Shown here: positions 42,006 to 51,380 of the stretch, in pieces
Numbering within the stretch: the stretch's first letter is position 1
Layout of the letters: each line of letters starts with the position of its first letter
NCBI GenBank assembly: GCA_011389885.1
Contig: JAABTK010000022.1
Coordinates: 1-53,056 of the forward strand
DNA: 53,056 bases
Source: Gammaproteobacteria bacterium
GTDB lineage: Bacteria; Pseudomonadota; Gammaproteobacteria; Chromatiales; Chromatiaceae
Direction: 5' to 3'
Position numbers and translations under genes: made by a program
Notes under the pieces: model-generated
What the model was told of the DNA's origin: nothing
Seen by the model: the letters and a program-made list of their open reading frames with translations, nothing else
Databases searched by the model: none

Positions 42006-42979
42006 TTGCCTACATCCTGAGGCGGGGCTTATACGCCATTCCGATCTTAATTGGCGTGAATGTGCTGACCTTCATGCTGTTCTTCGTGGTGAATTCGGCC
42101 GATGATATGGCCCGAATGCACCTTGGGGCGAAGCGGGTCACGCAAGAGGCGGTGGAGACCTGGAAGGTCGAGCGTGGCTACCACAAGCCGTTGTTTTTCA
42201 ATCAAATGGAGCCCGGAACTTCGGCTTTGACCGAGACCGTTTTTTTTGAAAAATCACTCAATCTGTTTCGCTTTGAATTTGGCACGTCCGACGCCGGGCG
42301 CGATATCGGCTACGATATCTCCCAGCGGATGTGGCCCAGCCTGGCTATTGCGATTCCGGTGTTATTGATCGGCTTGGCGACGAATATTACGGCGGCGCTG
42401 GTGATTGCGTTTTTCCGCGGGACCTATATCGACTTTACCGCGGTGGTGATTGCAGTGGCTATGATGTCGATTTCGGGCCTGTTTTATATCATCGGCGGCC
42501 AGTTTTTGGTCAGCAAGCTGCTGCACTTGGTGCCGATCTCGGGCTATGACACCGGTTTCGCGGCGATCAAGTTTCTGGTGTTGCCGGTGATCATCGGCGT
42601 GATCGGCGGCATCGGCTCGGGGGTCCGCTTGTATCGCATCCTGTTCCTCGAAGAGGTGAACAAGGATTATGTGCGCACGGCCAGGGCCAAGGGCCTGCCG
42701 GAGCGGGTGGTGTTATTTCGGCATGTGCTGAAGAACGCGCTGATTCCGATCCTGACCGGCGTGGTGGTGGTGCTGCCGTTGTTGTTTATGGGCAGCCTGG
42801 TCACCGAGTCCTTTTTCGGCATACCGGGCCTCGGCAGTTATACCATTGATGCGATCAACAATCAGGATTTCGCCATCGTGCGGGCCATGGTGTTTCTGGG
42901 TTCGGTGCTCTACATCTTGGGCCTGTTGTTGACCGATCTATCCTACACGGTGGTGGACCCGCGGGTGCGTTTGTCATGA
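42002..42979 (+). CDS. Oligopeptide ABC transporter permease (OppB-like)
   Basis: This encodes a 325-residue inner-membrane permease with six helices, starting at GTG 42002 within the stop of the binding-protein gene. The N-terminus MIAYILRRGLYAIPILIGVN and the coupling EAA loop YVRTARAKGLPERVVLFRHV are those of the DppB/OppB family; the C-terminal part (ESFFGIPGLGSYTIDAINNQ) also matches. The periplasmic loop after helix 1 (~30-95) is enlarged compared with the standard family. It heterodimerises with the product of the next gene. Confidence 0.93.
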   Translation: MIAYILRRGLYAIPILIGVNVLTFMLFFVVNSADDMARMHLGAKRVTQEAVETWKVERGYHKPLFFNQMEPGTSALTETVFFEKSLNLFRFEFGTSDAGRDIGYDISQRMWPSLAIAIPVLLIGLATNITAALVIAFFRGTYIDFTAVVIAVAMMSISGLFYIIGGQFLVSKLLHLVPISGYDTGFAAIKFLVLPVIIGVIGGIGSGVRLYRILFLEEVNKDYVRTARAKGLPERVVLFRHVLKNALIPILTGVVVVLPLLFMGSLVTESFFGIPGLGSYTIDAINNQDFAIVRAMVFLGSVLYILGLLLTDLSYTVVDPRVRLS

Positions 42980-43025
42980 AGGCGGAGACGGGAATGGGAT
43001 CGCAGGGCGGGTCGGGGTTGGCGTT

Positions 43026-44462
43026 GTGAGCGGGTGGGTGCTGCCGGAGCCGGTTATCCTATGGACCGATGCGTTGGTCTATCTGCTAATCGTGGTGGTG
43101 GTGACGTTTGCGCTTTACGCCGCTCGGCACGAGCCGTTGCGCGCCCCATGGCGGCGGGTAGTGCGCACCCGGGTGGGGCTTGGCGCTCTGATGGTGCTTG
43201 GGTTCTATGTCCTGATCGGGCTTTTGGATACGCTGCATTTTCATCCGCCCTTGCCGCCGGATAAGCGCAGCCACGGGGCGACCCACAGCAACGAAATATT
43301 GAGCGTCTTCGATTGGTTGGCGACCCCGTTGCGGGAGCGCGACGAAAAGACCTATTCCGCCCCCTTGGCCACCCATTTGTACACCAAAGAGTCGGTGGAG
43401 ACCGCGGACGGCGCCATCGAGCGCGTCTATCCGCGTCTGCTCCACGGCGGGGCGCATTTGCAAGACCCGGAGGCGGACTGGCTCGGCGATGTGTTGTATC
43501 GCACGCTGCTCGGGGCCGCCGAGGGGCTGTTCTTGGCCTTGGCGCTGTTTCTGCTATCGGCGCTATGGCTGGCCCGCCGGACCGGCGTGGGCTATCGGGC
43601 GAAGCTGGGAGAGCTGGCGAGCGGGCGCACGCAGATCCCCTGGCGGGCTGGCTTTTTGGTGTTTACGGTGCTGGCGGTGCTGCTCGGGGCGGCGGTCGAA
43701 TTGAGCCTCAAATATCACCTGCTCGGCACCGACAAGGTGGGTGAGGATGTGTTCTATCAGGCCCTGAAGAGCATTCGCACCGGGCTGCTGATCGGCACCC
43801 TGACCACCCTGGTGATGCTGCCGGCGGCGATCCTGCTGGGGATTATGGCCGGGTACTTTCGCGGCTGGGTGGACGATGTCATTCAATACCTCTATACCAC
43901 GCTGAATTCCATTCCCGGGGTGCTGCTGATCGCGGCGGCGATCCTAATGCTCCAAGTCTATATGAACAACCATGCCGAGGACTTCAACAGCCTGGCGGAG
44001 CGGGCGGACCTGCGCCTGCTGTTCCTGTGTCTGATCCTGGGCGTCACCTCCTGGACCGGGCTTTGTCGCCTGTTACGGGGAGAGGCCATTAAGCTTCGGG
44101 AAATGGACTATGTGCAGGCGGCGGAGGCCTTTGGCGTGGGCCGTTTTCGGATTATCCTGCGCCATATCCTGCCTAATGTGCTGCATATTGTAATCATTAC
44201 GCTGGTGTTGGACTTCTCCGGCCTGGTGCTGGCGGAAGCGGTGTTGTCCTATGTAAACATCGGGGTGGACCCTACCATGGATAGCTGGGGCAATATGATT
44301 AACAGTGCGCGCTTGGAGATGGCCCGAGAGCCCATCGTTTGGTGGTCCCTGGCCGCGGCCTTCGTGTTCATGTTCACCTTGGTATTGGCGGCCAATCTGT
44401 TTTCGGATGTGGTGCGCGACGCCTTCGATCCGCGCTTGAGGGGGGAGGGCGTTCGTGGCTGA
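43026..44462 (+). CDS. Oligopeptide ABC transporter permease (OppC-like), enlarged
   Basis: This encodes a 478-residue permease, well above the usual ~300 for OppC. It starts at GTG 43026 with a leading hydrophobic helix, then a second helix (LGALMVLGFYVLIGLLDTLH), a long periplasmic part and a helix near 165-180 (LFLALALFLLSALWLARR). The conserved permease core begins after ~245 (RTGLLIGTLTTLVMLPAAIL) with the coupling loop YVQAAEAFGVGRFRIILRHI. The extended N-terminal half probably docks the anchored binding protein. It overlaps the ATPase gene by 8 bp. Confidence 0.92.
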   Translation: MSGWVLPEPVILWTDALVYLLIVVVVTFALYAARHEPLRAPWRRVVRTRVGLGALMVLGFYVLIGLLDTLHFHPPLPPDKRSHGATHSNEILSVFDWLATPLRERDEKTYSAPLATHLYTKESVETADGAIERVYPRLLHGGAHLQDPEADWLGDVLYRTLLGAAEGLFLALALFLLSALWLARRTGVGYRAKLGELASGRTQIPWRAGFLVFTVLAVLLGAAVELSLKYHLLGTDKVGEDVFYQALKSIRTGLLIGTLTTLVMLPAAILLGIMAGYFRGWVDDVIQYLYTTLNSIPGVLLIAAAILMLQVYMNNHAEDFNSLAERADLRLLFLCLILGVTSWTGLCRLLRGEAIKLREMDYVQAAEAFGVGRFRIILRHILPNVLHIVIITLVLDFSGLVLAEAVLSYVNIGVDPTMDSWGNMINSARLEMAREPIVWWSLAAAFVFMFTLVLAANLFSDVVRDAFDPRLRGEGVRG

Positions 44463-46458
44463 ACCAGCGGTGCTGCACGTCGAAGGCCTGACCACCGAGC
44501 TGGGCGGTGCGGTGCGGGCGGTGGACCAGGTGGATTTGGCGGTGCGCCGCGGCGAGACCCTGGCCCTGCTCGGGGAATCCGGTTGCGGGAAGTCCATCAC
44601 CGCGTTGAGCCTGATGCGCTTGCTGCCCCCGGGCGGGCGGATCACGGCCGGACGGGTGATCCTCGGCGGCGATGACCTGCTCGACTTGACCGAGGCGCGC
44701 ATGCGCGGTGTGCGGGGGGGGCGCATGGGCATGATCTTCCAAGAGCCCCAGAGTTCCTTGAACCCGGTGCTCACCGTGGGGCGGCAAATCGCCGAGGCGG
44801 TGCAACTGCATGACCGAGGCGCCGCGGGCGGGGTGCGGGCGCGGGTGGTGGAGCTACTGGGCCTGGTGGGGATTCCGGACCCGCAGCGGCGCGCCGACGA
44901 ATACCCGCATCAGCTCTCGGGCGGCATGAAGCAGCGGGTGATGATCGCGATCGCCCTCGCCGGGCGGCCGCAGCTATTGATCGCCGACGAACCTACCACC
45001 GCCCTCGACGTGACCATTCAGGCCCAGGTGCTCGGTTTGCTCAAGGACCTGCAACGCGAAACCGGCATGGCCGTGCTGTTGATCACCCATGACTTGGGCG
45101 TGGTGGCCGAGGTGGCGGACCACCTGGCCGTGATGTACGCCGGTCAGGTGGTGGAAAGCGCCCCGGCGGCGGTGTTCTTTTCCCAGCCGCGGCATCCGTA
45201 CAGCCGCATGTTGTTCGCCTCCTTGCCCGAAGCCGGCAAGCGCGGGCGGCGCTTGGCGGTGATCCCGGGGCGGGTGCCCGCACTGCATCGCCGCTTTGTC
45301 GGCTGTCGGTTCGTTGATCGATGCCCCTGGGCGGAGGCGCCGCTGTGTGCCGAGCAGGCGGCCCCCTGGATCGACACCGGGGGCGGCCAGCGGGCGCGCT
45401 GTCACTTCGCTGATCGGATCCGCCAGCAGCCGGCGGCGGAGACGACGGCGGTTGCCGCCAACCCCTTGCAGGCGGGTGCCGCGCCCTTATTGGAGGTGAC
45501 CGACCTGAAGGTCCATTTCCCGATCCGCAAGGGCTTCTTCAAGCGAGTCGTGGGACAGGTCAAGGCGGTGGACGGGGTGTCGCTGGGCATTCCGCAGGGC
45601 CGAACCCTGGCCCTGGTGGGGGAGTCCGGCTGCGGCAAGACCACCGCCGGCAAGGCGGTGTTGCAGTTAATGCGCCCCACCGCGGGCCAAGTGCGCTTCG
45701 GCGGGCGCGACCTGATCGGGCTCAGGGGCGAGCGCCTGCGCAAGGCGCGCAAGGATTTTCAAATCATCTTTCAGGACCCGTATGCCTCTATGAACCCGCG
45801 CATGCTGGTGGAAGACGTGGTGGCCGAGGGCCTGACCGCCCAGGGCGTGGTCGCCGGACGCGTCGCCTGTCGTCGGCGGGTGGAGGCCTTACTGGACCAA
45901 GTCGGCCTGCCGCCGGAGGCCGCAGACCGTTACCCGCACGAGTTTTCCGGCGGCCAGCGGCAACGGATCTGTGTGGCCCGGGCCCTGGGCGTCGAGCCCC
46001 GGTTGATCGTCTGCGACGAGCCCACCAGCGCGCTGGATGTCTCGGTGCAGGCGCAAATACTCAATCTACTGAACGACTTGCAACGGGATTTGGAGCTGAC
46101 CTATCTGTTCATAACGCATGATATCTCCGTGGTGTCCTACCTCGCGCACGAGGTGGCCGTGATGTACCTCGGCCGCATCGTGGAGCACGGGGCGGTGGAT
46201 CGCATTATCGAGGCCCCGATGCACCCCTATACCCAGGCGCTGTTGTCCGCCGCGCCAGCGATTCGGGAGCAGGATCGGAAGCAGCGGACGCAACTCACGG
46301 GCGATATGCCCTCACCGGCCAATCCGCCTGCGGGCTGTCACTTCCACCCCCGCTGTCCGGAAGCGATGCCGGTCTGCGAGACCGCCTATCCGCCAATGCG
46401 CACCCTTGCCGACGGCCGGCTGACCTGTTGTTTCGCGGTGGAGCGAATTCAGGCCTAG
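44455..46458 (+). CDS. Fused double ATPase of oligopeptide ABC transporter (OppD-OppF)
   Basis: This encodes a 667-residue protein with two complete nucleotide-binding domains. Domain 1: Walker [18 protein letters not shown], signature [16 protein letters not shown], Walker [18 protein letters not shown]. Domain 2 (after ~335): [50 protein letters not shown]. Each ends in the Opp-type cysteine motif that may bind a cluster ([15 protein letters not shown] and [14 protein letters not shown]). It energises uptake of peptides or related solutes by the two permeases. Start GTG 44455. It is the last gene of the operon. Confidence 0.95.
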   Translation: MAEPAVLHVEGLTTELGGAVRAVDQVDLAVRRGETLALLGESGCGKSITALSLMRLLPPGGRITAGRVILGGDDLLDLTEARMRGVRGGRMGMIFQEPQSSLNPVLTVGRQIAEAVQLHDRGAAGGVRARVVELLGLVGIPDPQRRADEYPHQLSGGMKQRVMIAIALAGRPQLLIADEPTTALDVTIQAQVLGLLKDLQRETGMAVLLITHDLGVVAEVADHLAVMYAGQVVESAPAAVFFSQPRHPYSRMLFASLPEAGKRGRRLAVIPGRVPALHRRFVGCRFVDRCPWAEAPLCAEQAAPWIDTGGGQRARCHFADRIRQQPAAETTAVAANPLQAGAAPLLEVTDLKVHFPIRKGFFKRVVGQVKAVDGVSLGIPQGRTLALVGESGCGKTTAGKAVLQLMRPTAGQVRFGGRDLIGLRGERLRKARKDFQIIFQDPYASMNPRMLVEDVVAEGLTAQGVVAGRVACRRRVEALLDQVGLPPEAADRYPHEFSGGQRQRICVARALGVEPRLIVCDEPTSALDVSVQAQILNLLNDLQRDLELTYLFITHDISVVSYLAHEVAVMYLGRIVEHGAVDRIIEAPMHPYTQALLSAAPAIREQDRKQRTQLTGDMPSPANPPAGCHFHPRCPEAMPVCETAYPPMRTLADGRLTCCFAVERIQA

Positions 46459-46505
46459 ATACAAGCAGCCAATACTGAGTGGATAGAGATAAAAAAGAGG
46501 TGGTG

Positions 46506-47459
46506 ATGAAAAAAGTCGATCTTCATATTGGGCATGGTAAGACAGGCACTAGTTATATTCAATCCGCGCTTGCTCTTTCTGAAAAGCAGCTTTCCGAAGC
46601 AGGGATATTATATCCTGACTTCACTAGGCACTTCTCGAAGGCCAGGGCAGGCCGAATTACTTCCGGTAATATAAACCCATCGAAGCAATCGCTATATGAG
46701 TGCCTTGGCGAACTGGAAGACGCCGCCCAGCAAAGCATATTGTTTTCGAATGAGGCGTTGTTCGGGGAGTTTAGGAAGCCTGATGCTCGATCATTGTTGC
46801 AGCGCCTCCAGGATGCGGGCTACATGCTGCGTGTGCTTCTGTTTATAAGGGATCCACTTGAGCATGCGGTCTCTTTGTATCAGCAAAGTGTGAAACGTTC
46901 GGGGACTACAGCATCGTTGGCTGCATACATAAAACTGTACAAAGCCCCTAAGGAGGTCGGGCAAGCGTTAAGTCTGTTCGACTCCCTGGGGATCGATCGA
47001 TGTGTTGTGAATTACAGCAGAAAAAAGAATCGCTTACTTGAGGTTGTGGAGCAATGGTTGAATCTGCCAAGCCACATTCTGGCCACACCCCCGGTCATGG
47101 TCGTTAATCGTTCCTTGACTGCTGCTGAGCTGGAGCTGCAGAAAATATTCAATCAATATGCGGGCAGGCTTTCTTCGGCATTGCTTTCTGATCCGCTATG
47201 TAATGAATTGCCGCACTTGAAGTCGGAGTATCCTGCATTGGATAAAAAAGACCTGACGGAGTTTCTGTCTCGTGCGAAGGAAATGGTGGTTGAGCCCAAT
47301 ACGAAATTGCCGCGTGATGAAGCCTATTATGTTCCCGAGATCGAGGACGTTGTTGACCAGTTCCCAACCACGAACGACCTCTCTTTATTATGCTTTAGCA
47401 AAGAGCAGATTGAGGTTATCGCACGCAGTTTGAGTCAATCGATAACAAAGCATAATTAG
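46506..47459 (+). CDS. Sulfotransferase-like protein
   Basis: This encodes a 317-residue cytoplasmic protein from ATG 46506, with AGAGG five bases upstream; the frame could open earlier at 46479. The N-terminal MKKVDLHIGHGKTGTSYIQS is the 5'-phosphosulfate loop of PAPS-dependent sulfotransferases (K-T-G-T-S), and FIRDPLEHAVSLYQQSVKRS matches the 3'-phosphate segment (R-D-P...S). Similar proteins often stand in polysaccharide clusters. The gene has lower GC than its neighbours and lies between an ABC operon and an exosortase, so it may be acquired. The acceptor is unknown. Confidence 0.7.
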   Translation: MKKVDLHIGHGKTGTSYIQSALALSEKQLSEAGILYPDFTRHFSKARAGRITSGNINPSKQSLYECLGELEDAAQQSILFSNEALFGEFRKPDARSLLQRLQDAGYMLRVLLFIRDPLEHAVSLYQQSVKRSGTTASLAAYIKLYKAPKEVGQALSLFDSLGIDRCVVNYSRKKNRLLEVVEQWLNLPSHILATPPVMVVNRSLTAAELELQKIFNQYAGRLSSALLSDPLCNELPHLKSEYPALDKKDLTEFLSRAKEMVVEPNTKLPRDEAYYVPEIEDVVDQFPTTNDLSLLCFSKEQIEVIARSLSQSITKHN

Positions 47460-48136
47460 GGGTTTTGGTCGGGTGGCCACGGTCGCCCCCGGCGCGGGCC
47501 GGGGGAGGTGTGCAATCCTGTTGTGCCCCGTCGCATGCGTTCTCCCTCCCCCTGCTTTCTGCGGCATTGGAGCGGACATTCGTTCACGGGGGGTGCGGGA
47601 AAGAGGGCATTGCTAACAGTCGTAGGCACGGATTGTATCCGGACCGACGGCCTGAGGGTCAGGTGCTAACGATAAATGAGGTCTCAGGGAAAAGGCTTAA
47701 ACCAAAACGCAGGGGAAGTCAATAGGTTACGAGTTGGCACTCCGAAGAAGCTGTCCAATAACCGCATAGACGCTAATCAAATTAATGAGTTATGTGGTTT
47801 TTGGGCAATAGTTTTGGAATGTCTGTCAATAAAGCAGCCCGAGACCCGGATAGTTGTGAGCAACTTGTGTTATTCTATACCAGAGCGTTCCCCGGGGAAG
47901 GGGGCGGGTTAACGCGGGCCTTTTTCCGGGGGGTTGTTATTGACCCGGCTATTGAGCGGGGCGGGGGCGTATCACCGCTGCCTGCGCCTGTGTTTTGTGC
48001 TTTCAAATGCCCGTGTTCGGTTTTCAACCGAAACCAGCCCCGTGCGTCCTGAGGTCCCCCGCGGCTGCTGCGTCGCGAAAGGGCCTGGGGTCTGTTGTTT
48101 CCGATACGGATAGGCGGCTGTGCTAGATCCAACCCC
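47460..48136. other. Spacer before exosortase gene with one repeat-element end
   Basis: No gene is supported. The section 47680-47880 is AT-rich. The right end of a CTAG-type element is clear at 48092-48126 (TCTGTTGTTTCCGATACGG then ATAGGCGGCTGTGCTAG), and GCTTTTCAACCGAAAC near 48015 is its interior motif; the left end is not identified. The exosortase start codon lies 10 bp after the element. Confidence 0.6.
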
Positions 48137-49030
48137 ATGCAACTGACCGCGTTAGAGGCTTCGGCGTTTGGCCGAAAAAACCGATTCCTGATCGTACTCG
48201 GGATGCTGGAAGCCGCCTATATGGGGTTGATTTGGTCGATTCAGGACATCGCCCACTTTGGCATGAGCGGGCTATTCATCACGGCGGCCGGCTTGGTGCT
48301 GTGGGAAGGGCCGGCGCATCGCCAAACGCGGGCGTCTCGGCCGGAGGCCGCGGCGGGGGCGGTCTTATTGACGGCGGTGGCCCTGAGCATCCCCTGGCTT
48401 TGGGTGCAGGGGCTGAGCAGTGCCGAGCAGCATCCGCTGCGCTTAATTCCCTTTGCGGCCTTGTTCGCGGGTCTATTGGCCTTTCGCGGTTGGGCCGGGG
48501 TGCGCGGCCAGACCATGGCCTTGGCCATTCTGTTCTTCCTCGGCGGGCCGCACCTGCTGATGTGGTGGTTGGAGGTTCCCCGCCTGTTGGCCGAATGGGG
48601 TGCGAAATGGGCCGGTTTTCTGCTGTGGTACACCGGGACGGCGGTGGTTTCGGATGGTCCCAAGCTGTTCTTGGAGGGCGGCGGCATCCTGGTGACCCCG
48701 GAGTGCGCCGGCTCCGACATCCTTACCTACCTGCTGGGCATCGCCTTTATCGCACTCACCCTCTACCCCTTGCCGCGTAGGCGCTACGCGCTGGTGTTGG
48801 GGGCGGCCGTGCTGATCGCGTTCTTGGTGAACGTGATTCGCATCGCGCTGTTGGCGGTGCTGAATAGCTATGCGGAAAAGGATCTGTTTCATTATTGGCA
48901 CACCTCCGAAGGGGCCCAGGTCTTCGGGGTGGTCGCGCTGGCGCTATTCGCGGCCTTCTATCTGATCCTGGGTCGGATGATGCGCAAGCAAGCCGACCCG
49001 GGGTCCGACACCGGGCACCCAGGGTTTTGA
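48137..49030 (+). CDS. Exosortase/archaeosortase family protein
   Basis: This encodes a 297-residue polytopic protein from ATG 48137 (MQLTALEASAFGRKNRFLIV). The three catalytic features of the exosortase family are visible: Cys190 in LVTPECAGSDILTYLLG, Arg235 in FLVNVIRIALLAVLN, and histidines 252/255 in DLFHYWHTSEGAQVFG. Exosortases process C-terminal sorting tails of surface proteins in bacteria with exopolysaccharide systems. The EpsI domain often fused or adjacent is absent, and I see no substrate with a PEP-CTERM-like tail in the window. The subfamily is not clear. A repeat element lies immediately upstream, so its promoter may come from that DNA. Confidence 0.88.
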   Translation: MQLTALEASAFGRKNRFLIVLGMLEAAYMGLIWSIQDIAHFGMSGLFITAAGLVLWEGPAHRQTRASRPEAAAGAVLLTAVALSIPWLWVQGLSSAEQHPLRLIPFAALFAGLLAFRGWAGVRGQTMALAILFFLGGPHLLMWWLEVPRLLAEWGAKWAGFLLWYTGTAVVSDGPKLFLEGGGILVTPECAGSDILTYLLGIAFIALTLYPLPRRRYALVLGAAVLIAFLVNVIRIALLAVLNSYAEKDLFHYWHTSEGAQVFGVVALALFAAFYLILGRMMRKQADPGSDTGHPGF

Positions 49031-49219
49031 CCGGGCGATTTTTGCAAATTCGCCTACTTGCTGGTCTTTGCGCCCGCCTGCGGCGCTGCGGCAACCGTTA
49101 GATAGCGCGCCCTGCGCCGATTGGCACGCCGTGGTGGTGAAGCCGAATCCGGTTCAATCTTGGTATAAGGATTCCGGCCCATCGCCGGAGAATCAAAAAC
49201 CGCCATTGGCGGCCTTACC

Positions 49220-49573
49220 TTACGGGTTGGCGGACCTCGGCGGGAGGGCCACGCGCAGCGTGGCCATGGCGCGCTGGATTGCGATAAAGGCTTCAATGTC
49301 GCCGCCGCGGTCCGGGTGGTGGCGCATGGCCAGTTGCCGGTAGCGGTATTGGATGGCCGCGGCCTCCACTGGGTCGGCGAGGCCGAGGGTGCGCAATGCG
49401 CGTCGCCGCTGGCGTTCCGAAGACGGCGGCGGCGCGATCTCGGCCCGGCGTTTTCGGAACAGGCCGATCAAGCCCTCGACTAGCCGGAGGCCGGGGTGAG
49501 TCACGCGATAATAGCGGGTCATCATCACGGACTTGCGAAAGCCCGGATAGCGCGGTGTGCGGCTCTTGAACAC
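49220..49573 (-). CDS. Small J-domain protein
   Basis: This encodes a 117-residue protein. The C-terminal half is a J domain: TLGLADPVEAAAIQYRYRQL then AMRHHPDRGGDIEAFIAIQR, with the H-P-D motif intact; the N-terminal ~55 residues are basic and not recognisable. J domains stimulate Hsp70 ATPase. It is 48 bp downstream of the FHA gene on the same strand and could be cotranscribed with it and the phosphatase gene. Confidence 0.82.
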   Translation of the reverse strand: MFKSRTPRYPGFRKSVMMTRYYRVTHPGLRLVEGLIGLFRKRRAEIAPPPSSERQRRRALRTLGLADPVEAAAIQYRYRQLAMRHHPDRGGDIEAFIAIQRAMATLRVALPPRSANP

Positions 49574-49621
49574 GGAGGATCCTGTGTTGGGAAATGGCGG
49601 AAGCTAGCGGGGCGAAGACGG

Positions 49622-50275
49622 TTAAAAGGTGATTTCCGCCTCAATGCCGCCCACCTCCACAACATCCCCGGCCTCCAGTTTTACGCCGCGGGTCGAGGTG
49701 ATTTGGCTACCGTTGATCTTGGGGTAACTGTTGCCGCCGATATGCAGCAGAAAGTAGCCTTGGGGCCGACGTGCGATTACCGCCACGTCTCCGCCGGGCT
49801 GCCCGAGGGTGAATAGCGAACCATCGATGCGTTTGGTCTGGCCCGCATAGCGTCCGCCCTTAAATACCAGGGTGGCGCTTTTCGCGGCCGCCGCCCGATC
49901 CGTCTCGGCGGCAGCCAAATCCGCAGGCGGCGGACTGAAGACCACGGTCTTTTCCAAATCGGCGGCCAGCTCTACGTCATCTTTTTCCTGTTCGCCCTCG
50001 AAGTTCACCAGGAAGTGGCCGATGATGATCTTGTCGCCGTTCTTCAGGATATGCATCGAGACCTTCTTCTTGTTCAGATAGGTGCCGTTGGTGCTGCCCA
50101 GGTCTTCCACGAAATACTGATTATTGATGCGCGTGAGGGAGGCGTGGCGCCGGCTCACCGAGGCATCGTCCAATTGGATGTCGGAGTTGGAATCACGGCC
50201 GATCGTGATTACGTCCTTGTTCAGTATTCGGCTATCTAAGAACTTGCCGTCTTTATGAATTACCAGTTTACCCAT
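49622..50275 (-). CDS. FHA-domain protein (two FHA-like domains)
   Basis: This encodes a 217-residue cytoplasmic protein. FHA domain 1 (~20-92) has the phosphothreonine-binding signature ITIGRDSNSDIQLDDASVSR then RHASL and LGSTNGTYLNKKKVSMHILK. A linker with an acidic and Ala-rich part follows, then a second FHA-like beta domain (~140-215: GSLFTLGQPGGDVAVIARR, GNSYPKINGSQIT). The second copy lacks the classic G-R-x-S-N-D motif. The gene lies 53 bp after the PP2C gene, so phosphatase and phosphopeptide reader probably work in one signalling circuit. Confidence 0.92.
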   Translation of the reverse strand: MGKLVIHKDGKFLDSRILNKDVITIGRDSNSDIQLDDASVSRRHASLTRINNQYFVEDLGSTNGTYLNKKKVSMHILKNGDKIIIGHFLVNFEGEQEKDDVELAADLEKTVVFSPPPADLAAAETDRAAAAKSATLVFKGGRYAGQTKRIDGSLFTLGQPGGDVAVIARRPQGYFLLHIGGNSYPKINGSQITSTRGVKLEAGDVVEVGGIEAEITF

Positions 50276-50328
50276 GCGTCCACAGCCTCGATAGAGATGG
50301 GCCTTTTATCCGGCGGCCATGCTCTGTG

Positions 50329-51084
50329 TTATTTTGATTCGCCGCGCCTGGGTCGCGCCAGGATGAGCGATACATTGTCGATTCCGCCCGCTTGCAGCGC
50401 GCCGGCCAACAGCGCATCGGCGGCGCGATGGAGGTCGCCCTCGGCCTCGCGGACGATGCGATGAATGCCTTCGTCCGGCAGCATGTTGGTCAGTCCGTCG
50501 CTGCACAGCAGATAGATGTCGTCGTCCTTGAGCGCCGTTTCGCCCGCATCCACATGCACCTCGGGCTCCACCCCCAGCCCGCGCGTCAGCACATTGCTCG
50601 GAATCCCGGCATTGTGGGCCTCCTCCAGCGAGAAGAACAGGCCCTGATCCACCAGCTCCTGAATCATTGAATGATCCGTGGTCAAACACTCCAGCTGGTC
50701 CGGAGCGATGCGGTAGATGCGTGAGTCGCCGAGATGGGCGTGCCAGGCCTCTCCCTCGCAAAACATCAGCAACACGATAGTGGTGGCCATACCGGCATGG
50801 GCCGGATTTTGCTCCACCGAGTCGCGGATGGCGTGGTTGGCCCGCTCGATCGAGCCTGCGAGGTCGCGGCGGGAGAATGCGCCGCTTTGAATCCGCTTCA
50901 GCAAATCCTTGGCGACATACTCCGCCGCTAGGTGGCTAGCCACCTCGCCCGCGTTGAGTCCGCCCATCCCGTCCGCCAGCACGGCCAGCCCCTGATCCGG
51001 GATTACGACCACGCTGTCTTCATTGTGCCCCCGCACCAGACCCTTGTCGGTGCGAGAGGCGATTTCCATGGCTAACGGCTTCAT
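50329..51084 (-). CDS. PP2C-type serine/threonine phosphatase
   Basis: This encodes a 251-residue phosphatase, close to the minimal length of bacterial Stp/PppA enzymes. All metal and catalytic motifs are visible: TDKGLVRGHNEDSVVV, GLAVLADGMGGLNAGEVAS, HLGDSRIYRIAPDQLE, LTTDHSMIQELVDQG, IYLLCSDGLTNMLPDE and GIDNVSLILARPR. It removes phosphate from Ser/Thr of partner proteins. A matching Hanks-type kinase is not in this window. It is followed by the FHA gene on the same strand. The alternative start at 51069 would drop five residues. Confidence 0.95.
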   Translation of the reverse strand: MKPLAMEIASRTDKGLVRGHNEDSVVVIPDQGLAVLADGMGGLNAGEVASHLAAEYVAKDLLKRIQSGAFSRRDLAGSIERANHAIRDSVEQNPAHAGMATTIVLLMFCEGEAWHAHLGDSRIYRIAPDQLECLTTDHSMIQELVDQGLFFSLEEAHNAGIPSNVLTRGLGVEPEVHVDAGETALKDDDIYLLCSDGLTNMLPDEGIHRIVREAEGDLHRAADALLAGALQAGGIDNVSLILARPRRGESK

Positions 51085-51380
51085 CTGGGTTCCCAGGGCA
51101 AGGCATACTCAAAAAACCGCCCGCCCATCTGCGAGCAGCGTAGTCCGGCCGCGCCTAGGGCGATGGCCGGATCAACAATAGGCCGGATTGCCGGAGCGCG
51201 GTTGGCGGGCGCAAAGACCAGCCCGACGGTCGGTTCTTTGACAGAAACCGCCTAAGCTTTGGCATCCTCAAGGCCCGCCGGCCGCGCCCGGGCTGAGCCG
51301 CGACCGCTGCGCTATTGTCCACATTGCAGAGACCGCCTGCAATGCGCGGCTGCCGTAAGCGGGCCGCGAGCGGCTTGCGC

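Noticed and set aside
47465-48052. Several 78-86-residue frames upstream of the exosortase
   Set aside because: Overlap one another and a repeat-element end; no family resemblance.
49068-49343. 91-residue plus-strand frame after the exosortase (possible EpsI-like partner)
   Set aside because: Overlaps the J-domain gene on the other strand, lacks EpsI features and a ribosome site.
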